Shown piece after piece: positions 8,468 to 16,366 of a stretch of DNA of 64,000 nt (positions within the stretch are counted from its first letter, which is position 1; every line of letters begins with the position of its first letter). The position numbers and the translations under genes are program-made. The DNA comes from AP-15 sp963833745 (lineage in GTDB: Bacteria; Pseudomonadota; Alphaproteobacteria; ATCC43930; CGMCC-115725), in NCBI GenBank assembly GCA_963833745.1, contig CAWHZD010000006.1, positions 434,001-498,000 of the forward strand. Direction: 5' to 3'. The notes below the pieces were generated by a model. The model had not been told where the DNA came from. It did not search any database and saw nothing but the letters and a program-made list of their open reading frames with translations.

Positions 8468-9816
8468 ATGAAGCGCTTGGACCTGGGTGTCGGCGGGCGG
8501 GCGGTTCGCCGGGCGCTGGCCTTCGCCAGCATTGGGTTCGCTTTCCTGTTCGGCGGCTGCGTCAACGACGGTCTCATGGCCCGATTCCAGCTGAAGCCGG
8601 ATGATGTGATCATCGAGCGTCGCCCCGATGCGGCGTATGAGAAGTTGTTTCCTTATTATGTTGAGCTCTGCGCGGCGAGCCAATTTCGCTCCAAGCTGAC
8701 CGGCGAAGGGGGAGGCGTCGCCGGCCACGCAGTCATTTATCTCAAGGGCGCCTGCAAGGACGAGGACGCCCCCTTCCCACGACTGCGGCGCTGTCGCGCG
8801 GTTGCAACAAGCCTGGAAGATCCCGAACACGGCGCCGGGGTCAGCGTCAATCAAATGTTCAAGAACGTCAACTGGGTGGCAGTCCCGGGCTATGAGCTGT
8901 TCTTTGAGGGCAACCTCGAGGCCGGGGAGCGTCTGACCAGCACCCAATTCGACGCAGTCGAGCGGCAGGCGATCGCCAAAAGGATCTATACGGGCGTCAC
9001 CTTTCACCGCTTCCCAGGCGCCACATCGGACACCAATCTTCGAGACTTTTTGACGAGAGCCGGTATCGGCACCGATTTGGCCCTGCAATTCGCTCGATCG
9101 GTTTTTTGTGCGCGACTGCCTGTAACCGCGGACATGTTGAACCAGGTGATCGCCTTCCTGAACGACAAGAACCGCGAATATGCCGAGGGCGAGGCCGACT
9201 ACAACTGGAGTGCCTGGGCCGACAACTGCTCCCACACAATGCGCAATGCATTGGCCGCCGCCAACATCTGGTCGCCGCTGTCGGTGCGAGCGGTAAAATT
9301 CCGGCAGATCTTCAACCTTGCCATTCCCGCAAACGAGTTCGTCAATCTCGCCGAGCTGATGACGCAGGGGGATCTTGACGACTATCGCGAGATCCTGCGC
9401 GACGGACCGCGGCGAGATGCGTTCCACGAATTCCACTGGCTGCCAACGCGGCAAGGCGCGCTCTTGAAGACGCTGCCGGTGCATGACCCCAACGAACTTT
9501 ACGACACGACATTTCGGCTGTTCACCCTGCAATCGCCATTCCTGATGGGCAAGACCCAGCGCGCAATCGATCTGCTGTCGGACGAGCGCTTTGTAAATCT
9601 CGACGCCAATCTTCATTACTTTGAAAAAAATACGATACGATCCTTGCCCAACACGACGAGTGGCGCGACACCATGGCAAGCGTCCGTGGCACGCCGTTTC
9701 GCCGGGTGGAACGCCTATATTACAGCTACATTCGTGCACAGCGGGACGAAGTCCAGTCGATGCTGAATCGCATCGCGACGCTCGATGAGACCTCGAATCG
9801 GCCTGCGGAAAAATAG
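8468..9816 (+). CDS. Unrecognised lipoprotein, array copy 3, frameshifted
   Basis: Third member of the array. It has the same signal peptide as copy 2, then a diverged middle, then near identity to copy 1 from about 9262 to 9712, and a diverged end. Near 9630 copies 1 and 2 read seven A then GTAC; here the G is missing, which shifts the frame and would end the protein at 9766 with an unrelated tail. Restoring one base continues in frame to the TAG at 9814-9816, giving about 449 residues with the usual C-terminus. The motif reads DNCSHTMRN here. Whether the gene is broken or the base was lost in sequencing is open. Confidence 0.7.
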
Positions 9817-9846
9817 CGTCGCTCGGCCGGACCGCGATGCTGCCGG

Positions 9847-10578
9847 TCAGACGATCGGGCGGCGAAGCTGGAAGTACCGCAGGACAGCAAAGCAGGCGGC
9901 GGCAGCGGCGAGGTGCTTGAGCGTATGCCCGCTCAAGACGTTCCCGAAGGAATAAATAGGTTCATCGGTAAATTCGAACACCTTGGCGAGCGCGTACAAT
10001 GCCGCGGCGATGATCCAATAGTATCCATGGCTGTACTTCGCGGGATAGAGCAGGAACAACACCAGCAACGCTATGCCGGGAAAAAATTGGGCCCAGAAGT
10101 AGAGGCGTAAATCGTCGGTCCAAATCCACAACAGGAGGCTGAACACGCCGATCGCGAGCATTGGCCACAAGAGGATTCCCCCCGCCCTTGCGCCGACGCG
10201 CTCCTTGACCACCAGGGCGAGGATCGCCGCAAAGCTTATCGTCATCGGCAACCGATCCCAGAACAAGCTGCCGTCGTTCGGGTCCCAGTGGTAGTAGGAC
10301 GAACCAATTCCGGTCAGCAGGAATCCGGCAAAAAGGACGATGGTGGCTGCGTCATCGCGAAATTGCGCGAGTCCGACCGCGCCGACCACGATGAACGGAA
10401 TATTCGAGACCACGTTCCAGAAGTTTGGAATGCCGAACAAGGTTCGCTGGTCGGCGAACAAATGATAGGCCTGATCCTGTGGTATTGCGGGCAGCAGCAA
10501 CAATCCGAGGAGCGACGCCGCCGCAAGACCGATCAAGACCCATAGCGGCTCGTTTGATTTCGCCTCGACAAACATCAT
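9847..10578 (-). CDS. Ceramidase-family (alkaline ceramidase-like) membrane protein
   Basis: A 243-residue integral membrane protein with about seven hydrophobic helices. It fits the alkaline ceramidase / CREST hydrolase family. The conserved metal-site residues are visible: Ser and His in SSYYHWDPND in the first half, and the HxxxH pair in SGHTLKHLA near the C-terminus. Family members hydrolyse amide-linked lipids in the membrane; the substrate here is unknown. It converges on the lipoprotein array with 30 bases between stops. Two relics of its 3' end remain between the upstream lipoprotein copies, so the two gene types have travelled together. No strong ribosome site is seen at the double ATG. 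Confidence 0.82.
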   Translation of the reverse strand: MMFVEAKSNEPLWVLIGLAAASLLGLLLLPAIPQDQAYHLFADQRTLFGIPNFWNVVSNIPFIVVGAVGLAQFRDDAATIVLFAGFLLTGIGSSYYHWDPNDGSLFWDRLPMTISFAAILALVVKERVGARAGGILLWPMLAIGVFSLLLWIWTDDLRLYFWAQFFPGIALLVLFLLYPAKYSHGYYWIIAAALYALAKVFEFTDEPIYSFGNVLSGHTLKHLAAAAACFAVLRYFQLRRPIV

Positions 10579-10739
10579 TCAGACATATCACACCGGCTCT
10601 GCGGTTGGCCGCATCGGAAGGAGCTCTCCCGCATGGCGGCGTCCCGTCAGCCCTGAGGAGTGCTTACGCCCAGTTGCTCTCACCGGGGACTTGACAGTCT
10701 GCCGCCGGCGCGCGGAGATGCGCCGAGGAGGAACCAGCC

Positions 10740-11939
10740 ATGCTCGACGCTTACATTTATAACGGTTTGCGCACGCCTTTTGGCCGCCACGCGGGCGCGC
10801 TGGCCCGGATGCGCCCCGACGACATGCTGGCGGCGGTGATTTCCGCCGTCGTCAGCCAGAGCCCGTTCAACCCCGCCACGATCGAGGATGTCGTCGTCGG
10901 CTGCGCCAACCAGGCGGGCGAAGACAGCCGCTGCGTCGGGCGCCATGCCGGGCTGCTCGCCGGCCTGCCGATCGAGGTCGCCGGCTCGGTGTTGCAGCGC
11001 AATTGCGGCAGCGGACTTAACGCCATCATCATGGCGGCACAGGCCGTCACCTGCGGCGAGGGCGAGGCGTTCGTCGCCGGCGGCGTCGAGAGCATGAGCC
11101 GCGCGCCCTATGTGATGAACAAGGCCGAGACGCCGTTCGGCCGCGACGGCCGCGTTTTCGATTCGACGATCGGCGCGCGTTTCCCGAACCCGAAGATCGA
11201 ACGCGAGTTCGGCGCCGACACGATGCCGGAGACTGCCGACAACCTCGCGCGCGACTACCAGATCACCCGCGAGGCCTGCGACGCATTCGCCGCCGGATCG
11301 CAGCGCAAATACGCCGCGGCCAAGGCCGACGGCTTTTTCGCCGGCGAGATTTTTCCGGTCGAGGCGCCGGGCGGCCGCGCCGGGCCGGTCAAAGTTGCCG
11401 AGGACGAGCATCCGCGCCCGCAGACCGATCTCGCCGCCCTCGCCAAATTGCGGCCGTTGCAGGACGGCGGGGTGACGACCGCCGGCAATGCCTCGGGCAT
11501 CAACGACGGGGCGGTCGCGATGATCGTCGCCAGCCGCAAGGCCGGGGACGCCGCCGGCGCGGCGCCGCTCGCCCGCGTTGTTGCCAGCGGTGTCGCTGGA
11601 GTGGCGCCGCGCATCATGGGCATCGGTCCGGTCGAAGCCTCGAAAAAAGCGCTGGCGCGCGCCGGCTTGAGCCTTTCCGACATCGACGTGATCGAGATCA
11701 ACGAGGCCTTTGCCGCCCAGGTGCTGTCGTGCCTGCGCGGACTGGAACTGCCGTTCGACGACAGCCGGGTCAACATGAACGGTGGCGCCATCGCCGTCGG
11801 CCACCCGTTGGGCGCTTCCGGGCCGCGCATCGCGCTGACCGCGGCGCGGCAGCTCGAACGCACCGGCGGGCGCTACGCGCTGGTGACGATGTGCGTCGGC
11901 GTCGGCCAGGGCATCGCCGCCGTGATCGAGCGCGTCTGA
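10740..11939 (+). CDS. Thiolase (acetyl-CoA / beta-ketoadipyl-CoA type)
   Basis: A 399-residue thiolase. The acyl-accepting Cys is in RNCGSGL near residue 91, the catalytic His in AVGHPLGASG near residue 350 and the second Cys in CVGVGQG near residue 385, all in the usual places. The N-terminus YIYNGLRTPFGR is closest to PcaF-type beta-ketoadipyl-CoA thiolases, but the substrate cannot be fixed without the rest of a pathway, and no other beta-ketoadipate gene is nearby. It makes or cleaves 3-ketoacyl-CoA using free CoA. A GAGGAGGAA ribosome site precedes the ATG. The next gene begins seven bases after its stop, so they are probably cotranscribed. Confidence 0.9.
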   Translation: MLDAYIYNGLRTPFGRHAGALARMRPDDMLAAVISAVVSQSPFNPATIEDVVVGCANQAGEDSRCVGRHAGLLAGLPIEVAGSVLQRNCGSGLNAIIMAAQAVTCGEGEAFVAGGVESMSRAPYVMNKAETPFGRDGRVFDSTIGARFPNPKIEREFGADTMPETADNLARDYQITREACDAFAAGSQRKYAAAKADGFFAGEIFPVEAPGGRAGPVKVAEDEHPRPQTDLAALAKLRPLQDGGVTTAGNASGINDGAVAMIVASRKAGDAAGAAPLARVVASGVAGVAPRIMGIGPVEASKKALARAGLSLSDIDVIEINEAFAAQVLSCLRGLELPFDDSRVNMNGGAIAVGHPLGASGPRIALTAARQLERTGGRYALVTMCVGVGQGIAAVIERV

Positions 11940-11946
11940 GGCGCGG

Positions 11947-13161
11947 GTGCAGCGCATCGTCGTTCTCGGCGCGGGGTTTGCCGGGCTGTGGAGTGCCATC
12001 GGCGCCGCCCGCAAGCTCGACGAGCTCGGCATCGGACCCGACCGGATCAGTGTGACGCTTGTCGACCGCAGCGCCTTTCATTCGATCCGGGTGCGCAATT
12101 ACGAGGCCGAGCTCGACGACACCCGCGTGCCGCTCGACGACATCCTCGGCCCGATCGGGGTCGCGCGCGTCGAAGCGGAGGTGACTGACCTCGATCCGGC
12201 GGGGCGCCAAGTCATCCTGTCCGGGGATACCGGGCGGCTGGGCTATGACCGCCTGGTGTTCGCCCTCGGCAGCCGGCTCGCGCGTCCGCCGATACCCGGT
12301 CTCGCCGGGCACGCCTTCGACATCGATACCTATGACGCGGGTGCTCGCCTCAACAGGCATATCGCCTCACTGGCCGGTCGCCGGCCATCGCCGGGGCAGT
12401 GGACCGCACTCGTCATCGGCGGCGGCCTGACCGGGATCGAGGCTGCGGCCGAAATGCCCGGCAAACTGCGCGCGGCTCTCGGCAATTCAGCCGGCACGCC
12501 GCGCGTGATCATTGCCGATCGGCAGCCCTGGATCGGCTCCGACATGGGCGAGGAGGCGCGCGCCGTCGTCGACGAGGCGCTGTCGTCGCTCGGCGTCGAA
12601 AGCCGTCCCGGCGTCGCGGTCGCGGCGATCGACAAAGCCGGCGCCATCCTTTCGACCGGCGAGCGCATCGATGCCGCCACCATCGTGTGGTGCGCCGGCA
12701 TGCAGGCGCATCCGCTGACCGCCCGATTCCCGGTCGAACGCGACCGCTTTGGCCGCGTGCCGGTCGATGAGTTTCTCAAAGTCAAAGGCATGCCGACGGA
12801 ATTTGCCGCCGGCGATGTCGCCTGGTTCCCGATCGACGGCACTCGCCCCTGCGTTATGTCATGCCAGCACGGCCGGCCGATGGGCCGGTTTGCCGGCCAC
12901 AATGTCGTCTGCGACCTGTTGGGCCTACCGATGCTGCCGCTCAAGATCGACTGGTACACGACGATCCTCGATCTTGGGGCCTGGGGTGCGGTGTGCACCG
13001 CCGGCTGGGATCGCCATGTCGCGACGACCGGCGCCGACGCCAAGCGCACCAAAATCATCATCAACCGCGAGCGCATCTATCCGCCGCGTTCGGGCGATCG
13101 CCGCGAGATTTTCGACGCCGCAGCGCCGACCGTTCAGGCACCACCGGCTTTCTTTGGTTGA
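11947..13161 (+). CDS. FAD-dependent NADH dehydrogenase-like oxidoreductase
   Basis: A 404-residue two-dinucleotide-binding flavoprotein of the type II NADH dehydrogenase family. The FAD motif GAGFAGL is at residues 8-14, the NAD motif VIGGGLTGIEAA near residue 157 and the second FAD contact FAAGDVAWF near residue 277. The translation starts with GTG. Such proteins pass electrons from NADH to quinone at the membrane surface without pumping protons, though some relatives act on other acceptors. I see no obvious C-terminal membrane anchor. It directly follows the thiolase and is probably in the same operon. Confidence 0.8.
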   Translation: MQRIVVLGAGFAGLWSAIGAARKLDELGIGPDRISVTLVDRSAFHSIRVRNYEAELDDTRVPLDDILGPIGVARVEAEVTDLDPAGRQVILSGDTGRLGYDRLVFALGSRLARPPIPGLAGHAFDIDTYDAGARLNRHIASLAGRRPSPGQWTALVIGGGLTGIEAAAEMPGKLRAALGNSAGTPRVIIADRQPWIGSDMGEEARAVVDEALSSLGVESRPGVAVAAIDKAGAILSTGERIDAATIVWCAGMQAHPLTARFPVERDRFGRVPVDEFLKVKGMPTEFAAGDVAWFPIDGTRPCVMSCQHGRPMGRFAGHNVVCDLLGLPMLPLKIDWYTTILDLGAWGAVCTAGWDRHVATTGADAKRTKIIINRERIYPPRSGDRREIFDAAAPTVQAPPAFFG

Positions 13162-13250
13162 CCCGCGACGTGCAGCAATCAGGATCGCCGGAAGGTTCGG
13201 GAACTTTTCCAGCGTATTGATCTGCAATGCGGTTTGCCTAGATCGCTTTG

Positions 13251-14144
13251 ATGACCGACATCCCTACTTTCGCGATTCCCCCGACCTTTCTCGGCGTTGA
13301 ACGCGCCAATCCCGCTGCCGCGATCTGCATCGCCGGCATCCCCTACGATTACGGTACCTCGAACCGGCCGGGCGCGCGCTTTGGACCGGCTGCAATCCGC
13401 CAGGCGAGCCGGATGCTGGTCGATGGCGATCATCCGGCGAATTGGGGCGACCCGGCAAAGCTCGACCTCGCCGACATCGGCGATTTCCGCATCGCCCACG
13501 GCGACATTTTGGGGAGCCTTGCCAAGATCGAGGCGCAGGCGGCGCCATTGCGCCATCTGGCGGCGCTCGGCGGCGACCATACCGTGACCCTCGGCCTGTT
13601 GCGCGCGTTGGCAAAGCGCCGCGGGCCGCTGGCGCTCGTGCATTTCGACGCGCATGTCGACACCTGGCCCGACAGCTTTGGCCTCGTGTGGGGGCACGGC
13701 TCGCCGTTTTATCACGCGATCGAAGAAGGGCTGATTGATCCGCATCGCACGGTGCAGATCGGCATCCGCTCGCCGATGCACAAAGACGTGCATGACTGGA
13801 CCGTCGGCAAGGGCGTCACGATCATCTTCGCCGAGGAGGTGCACGAGGCCGGCCCCGCCGCCGCCGCCGAACGCGTTCGCGGCGCGATCGGCGCCGCCGC
13901 CGCCTATCTGACGTTTGACATCGACGCGCTCGACCCGGCTTTTGCACCCGGAACCGGCACCCCCGAGATCGGCGGTCTCGCGACTTGGCAGGCGCGGGCG
14001 ATCCTGCGCCGCCTCGCCGGTCTCGATTTCGTCGGGATGGACGTGGTCGAAGTATCGCCACCCTACGACGTGTCCGAAATCACCGCCCTCGCCGCCGCGA
14101 CGTTTGTCTGGGATTACCTCGCCCTGCTCGCCCCGCGCGGCTGA
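13251..14144 (+). CDS. speB: Agmatinase / ureohydrolase
   Basis: A 297-residue manganese ureohydrolase. The metal ligands stand out: GGDHT near residue 105, DAHVD near residue 128 and DIDALDP with GTGTPE near residue 224. Agmatinases split agmatine into putrescine and urea; guanidinobutyrase or arginase activity is also possible within the family, but SNRPGARFGPAAIR fits agmatinase. I start at the ATG at 13251. With the ornithine decarboxylase 950 bases downstream on the same strand, it places two independent routes to putrescine side by side. Confidence 0.85.
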   Translation: MTDIPTFAIPPTFLGVERANPAAAICIAGIPYDYGTSNRPGARFGPAAIRQASRMLVDGDHPANWGDPAKLDLADIGDFRIAHGDILGSLAKIEAQAAPLRHLAALGGDHTVTLGLLRALAKRRGPLALVHFDAHVDTWPDSFGLVWGHGSPFYHAIEEGLIDPHRTVQIGIRSPMHKDVHDWTVGKGVTIIFAEEVHEAGPAAAAERVRGAIGAAAAYLTFDIDALDPAFAPGTGTPEIGGLATWQARAILRRLAGLDFVGMDVVEVSPPYDVSEITALAAATFVWDYLALLAPRG

Positions 14145-14301
14145 GCACGGTAGCCCGGCTGCCCTCTGCGCGGTTATATTACAGGTGGCTCACCGGGGCC
14201 TCAACCCCGGCCGTCGGCCGCTGTGTCCCTGATCGAGAAATTCGTGGCCCAACCTTCCTCGCTTTCCCGGCGAAGGAGCTTGTGAAGCAATCAAAAATCG
14301 G

Positions 14302-14425
14302 TCATTCCGGGGCGCGGGCAGCGTCCGCGAGCCCGGAACCCAAGCACGCCGGCTTGCGAATTATCTGAGCGAGCGGCTGTGTTCATAGGTTCCGGGCCTG
14401 CCCGTTGGGGCATCCCGGAATGCCG
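14302..14425. repeat. Intergenic palindromic repeat
   Basis: The segment opens with GTCATTCCGGGGCG and closes with GGGGCATCCCGGAATG, so its ends are inverted copies that can pair, and it contains the words GAGCCCGGAACC and GGTTCCGGGCC, also inverted. It lies after the agmatinase gene. The layout is that of dispersed bacterial extragenic palindromes. I cannot say from one window how many copies the genome has. Confidence 0.5.
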
Positions 14426-14910
14426 ACTTCCATGAACGAGATTTTTTCATACGCTCGAAGGCCGGGACCCATCCCAGCCATGGGCACCGGCCTGCGCCGA
14501 TGTGGCGAGTTCAGCGAGCTAAGCTGACATGGTGCGAATTTTTCGATCGCCGGACCCGTTCAGGGTGACGACGACGAGGAGCACTCGCCGCCAGACTTGA
14601 AGCCGGAGCACCGGAGACTTCACCTACCCGTCCGGCATGCGGGGAGGGTGGGGAAATGCGCCTTTCCTCCGAGTACTGCAGGCTGGCCCGACCTGCCGTA
14701 CGCATTTCCAGCGGAGCGAAGCAATGCGAACGGCACGTCTGCCGCAATAAACCCTTGCATTGCCGGCGGGAATCCCCATTTCAACCGCCTGACGCAATCG
14801 CACGTGCCTAGAGCCCCGCTGGCGGGGTGCTGCTACGACGTAACGCGTCTCTTTCGGTCGAGCCGGTCACCCGTGGGCCGGTGTCCTTAAGGGAAACGGC
14901 TATGGTCCGG
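14426..14910. other. Long non-coding stretch before the odc leader
   Basis: About 480 bases without a convincing gene. Short open frames here have no ribosome sites and no recognisable protein character. It contains a GC-rich hairpin around 14813-14827 (CCCCG and CGGGG arms). The promoter of the ornithine decarboxylase leader is probably in this stretch, but I see no clear -35/-10 pair. Confidence 0.4.
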
Positions 14911-15092
14911 CACGCGATGCGAAGTCCTCGCACGACCTCCCGCATCTGATCGGGAGGTCTGCCGCCGCGGGGCGATTCTCGCCCGTCTGACGGGTACTCC
15001 GCCGCGGCCCCTCACCCAAATCGGTCATTCCGCCTGTGCCGCCGTTTGCGGCCAAAGCGGCATGTCGCCTCCTACCGATGGAGGGCCGTGCG
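14911..15092 (+). promoter_or_regulatory. Structured 5' leader of odc, candidate speF-type RNA
   Basis: The 180 bases before the ornithine decarboxylase ATG can fold into a chain of strong hairpins: TGCGA/TCGCA at 14918-14932; a perfect nine-pair stem GACCTCCCG/CGGGAGGTC at 14934-14959; GGGCGA/TCGCCC at 14970-14984, which competes with CCCGT/ACGGG at 14982-14994; a seven-pair closing stem between 14964-14970 and 15002-15008; and GCCGC/GCGGC at 15038-15052. The last hairpin, CCTCC 15068-15072 with GGAGG 15080-15084, buries the ribosome site. In alphaproteobacteria this position is known to hold the conserved speF RNA motif. The match to that motif is inferred from position and structure, not from an alignment. 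Confidence 0.6.
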
Positions 15093-16301
15093 ATGGCAAA
15101 AATCCGCCTTGGCTTCACCCGTCCGCTGGCGGACCCTGTTCTCCCGACTGTCGATTCGCTCGTCGCCGATTTGCGGCCGAGCGACCCAATGGTATGCCTG
15201 CGCCCGGCGACCGTCATGGACGCGGCGCGGCGTTTTACCGGCTCGTTTGCGGGCGATGTTCTCTACGCCGTCAAGTGCAACCCGGAGCCGCGCGTGCTGC
15301 GCGCGCTGTGGGCGGGTGGTGTTCGACACTTCGACTGCGCCTCGCTGACCGAAGTGCGGCTGGTCCGCGCCCTGCTGCCGCAGGCCGAGATCCACTTCAT
15401 GCACCCGGTCAAGGCGCGGCCGGCGATCGCCGAGGCGTTCGACCGCTGCGACGTGAGCGATTTCGCGTTCGACAGCACCGACGAGCTGGCCAAGATCGTG
15501 CGGGAGACGGTCCCGGTCGGCCTCGTCGGCGACCCGCCGGCGCTCGGACTGTTCGTGCGGCTGGCCCTGCCAAGGGGCAGCGCCGTATACGACCTCTCGG
15601 GCAAGTTCGGCGCCTCGCCGCAGGAGGCGATACGGCTGTTGCGCGCGGCGCGGCCCCACGCCGCCCGGCTCGGCGTGACTTTTCACGTCGGCTCGCAGTG
15701 CCTCGACCCGGCAGCCTATGCACGGGCTATGGCATTGGCCGCCGAAATCATCGCCGCAGCCGAGGTGCCGGTCGAGATCGTCGATGTCGGCGGCGGGTTT
15801 CCGGTCAGTTATCCCGACATGACGCCGCCGCCGCTCGGCGCCTATATCGCGGCGATCGAGGTCGGTGCGGCGGCGTTGCCCGATGGCGTGCGGCTGTGGG
15901 CAGAGCCAGGCCGCGCATTGGTCGCCGGCGGCGGATCGGTCGTCTTGCAGGTGCAGCTGCGCCGCGATCACGCCCTCTATGTCAATGACGGCGTCTACGG
16001 CAATCTCAGCGATGCCGGTGCGCTCGGCTTTTGCTTTCCGGCACGGCGCATCCGTCTTGGCGAAGGCGTCGAAGCCGATGCGGAGCTTGCGGATTTCGCC
16101 TTGTTCGGCCCGACCTGCGACAGCGCGGACCACATGAAGGGCCCGTTCCGGCTGCCTGCCGACATGCGCGAGGGCGATTGGATCGAGCTGGGGCAGCTCG
16201 GCGCCTACGGCGCCTGCCTGCATACCGGGTTCAACGGCTTCGGCCCGGCCGAGCCGATCGAAGTCGCAGACCCGCCGATGCTGGCCACGCCCGGCTATTG
16301 A
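15093..16301 (+). CDS. Ornithine (or lysine/ornithine) decarboxylase, PLP fold III
   Basis: A 402-residue fold-type III decarboxylase of the eukaryotic-type ornithine decarboxylase family, which makes putrescine from ornithine. The PLP lysine is Lys61 in YAVKCNP. Other signatures are HVGSQC, DVGGGFP, WAEPGR and, near the C-terminus, GPTCDSADHM, whose Cys and Asp bind the amino acid side chain across the dimer. I start at 15093 because GGAGGG at 15080-15085 is correctly spaced; an ATG at 15078 and the longer frame from 15036 would run through the leader hairpins. Regulation by the leader RNA is likely. It shares its product with the upstream agmatinase. Confidence 0.9.
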   Translation: MAKIRLGFTRPLADPVLPTVDSLVADLRPSDPMVCLRPATVMDAARRFTGSFAGDVLYAVKCNPEPRVLRALWAGGVRHFDCASLTEVRLVRALLPQAEIHFMHPVKARPAIAEAFDRCDVSDFAFDSTDELAKIVRETVPVGLVGDPPALGLFVRLALPRGSAVYDLSGKFGASPQEAIRLLRAARPHAARLGVTFHVGSQCLDPAAYARAMALAAEIIAAAEVPVEIVDVGGGFPVSYPDMTPPPLGAYIAAIEVGAAALPDGVRLWAEPGRALVAGGGSVVLQVQLRRDHALYVNDGVYGNLSDAGALGFCFPARRIRLGEGVEADAELADFALFGPTCDSADHMKGPFRLPADMREGDWIELGQLGAYGACLHTGFNGFGPAEPIEVADPPMLATPGY

Positions 16302-16320
16302 GAGGTGGAGACTCCCGCGC

Positions 16321-16361
16321 GCCCGCCCCTTCCCGCAGTCATGGTCGAGGCAGGGGCGGGC
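16321..16361. terminator. Hairpin between convergent odc and glutaredoxin-DinB genes
   Basis: GCCCGCCCCT at 16321-16330 is the exact inverse of AGGGGCGGGC at 16352-16361, giving a ten-pair GC-rich stem with a 21-base loop between two convergent genes. There is no long T run, so it may be a weak bidirectional terminator. Confidence 0.45.
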
Positions 16362-16366
16362 CGTCG

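Larger units (their letters stand above)
5781..8862 (+). repeat. Tandem duplication, 1538-bp unit, two full copies
   Basis: Bases 5781-7324 and 7319-8862 are the same sequence, offset by 1538. The only difference I found is T6587/C8125, giving DEW in copy 1 and DER in copy 2. The six-base word GTTCAA occurs at 5781, 7319 and 8857, exactly at the left edge, the junction and the right edge. The unit runs from inside one lipoprotein gene, through its 3' end and flank, to the same point of the next gene, as expected from unequal crossing over between two homologous genes. Confidence 0.9.

Noticed and set aside
5704..9739. Three similar long minus-strand frames inside the lipoprotein array
   Set aside because: They are antisense translations of the repeated lipoprotein genes. 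Only the final 120-base tails outside the genes match the ceramidase protein.
14597..14890. 97-residue open frame in the odc upstream gap
   Set aside because: No ribosome site, odd composition and no recognisable domain; judged non-coding.
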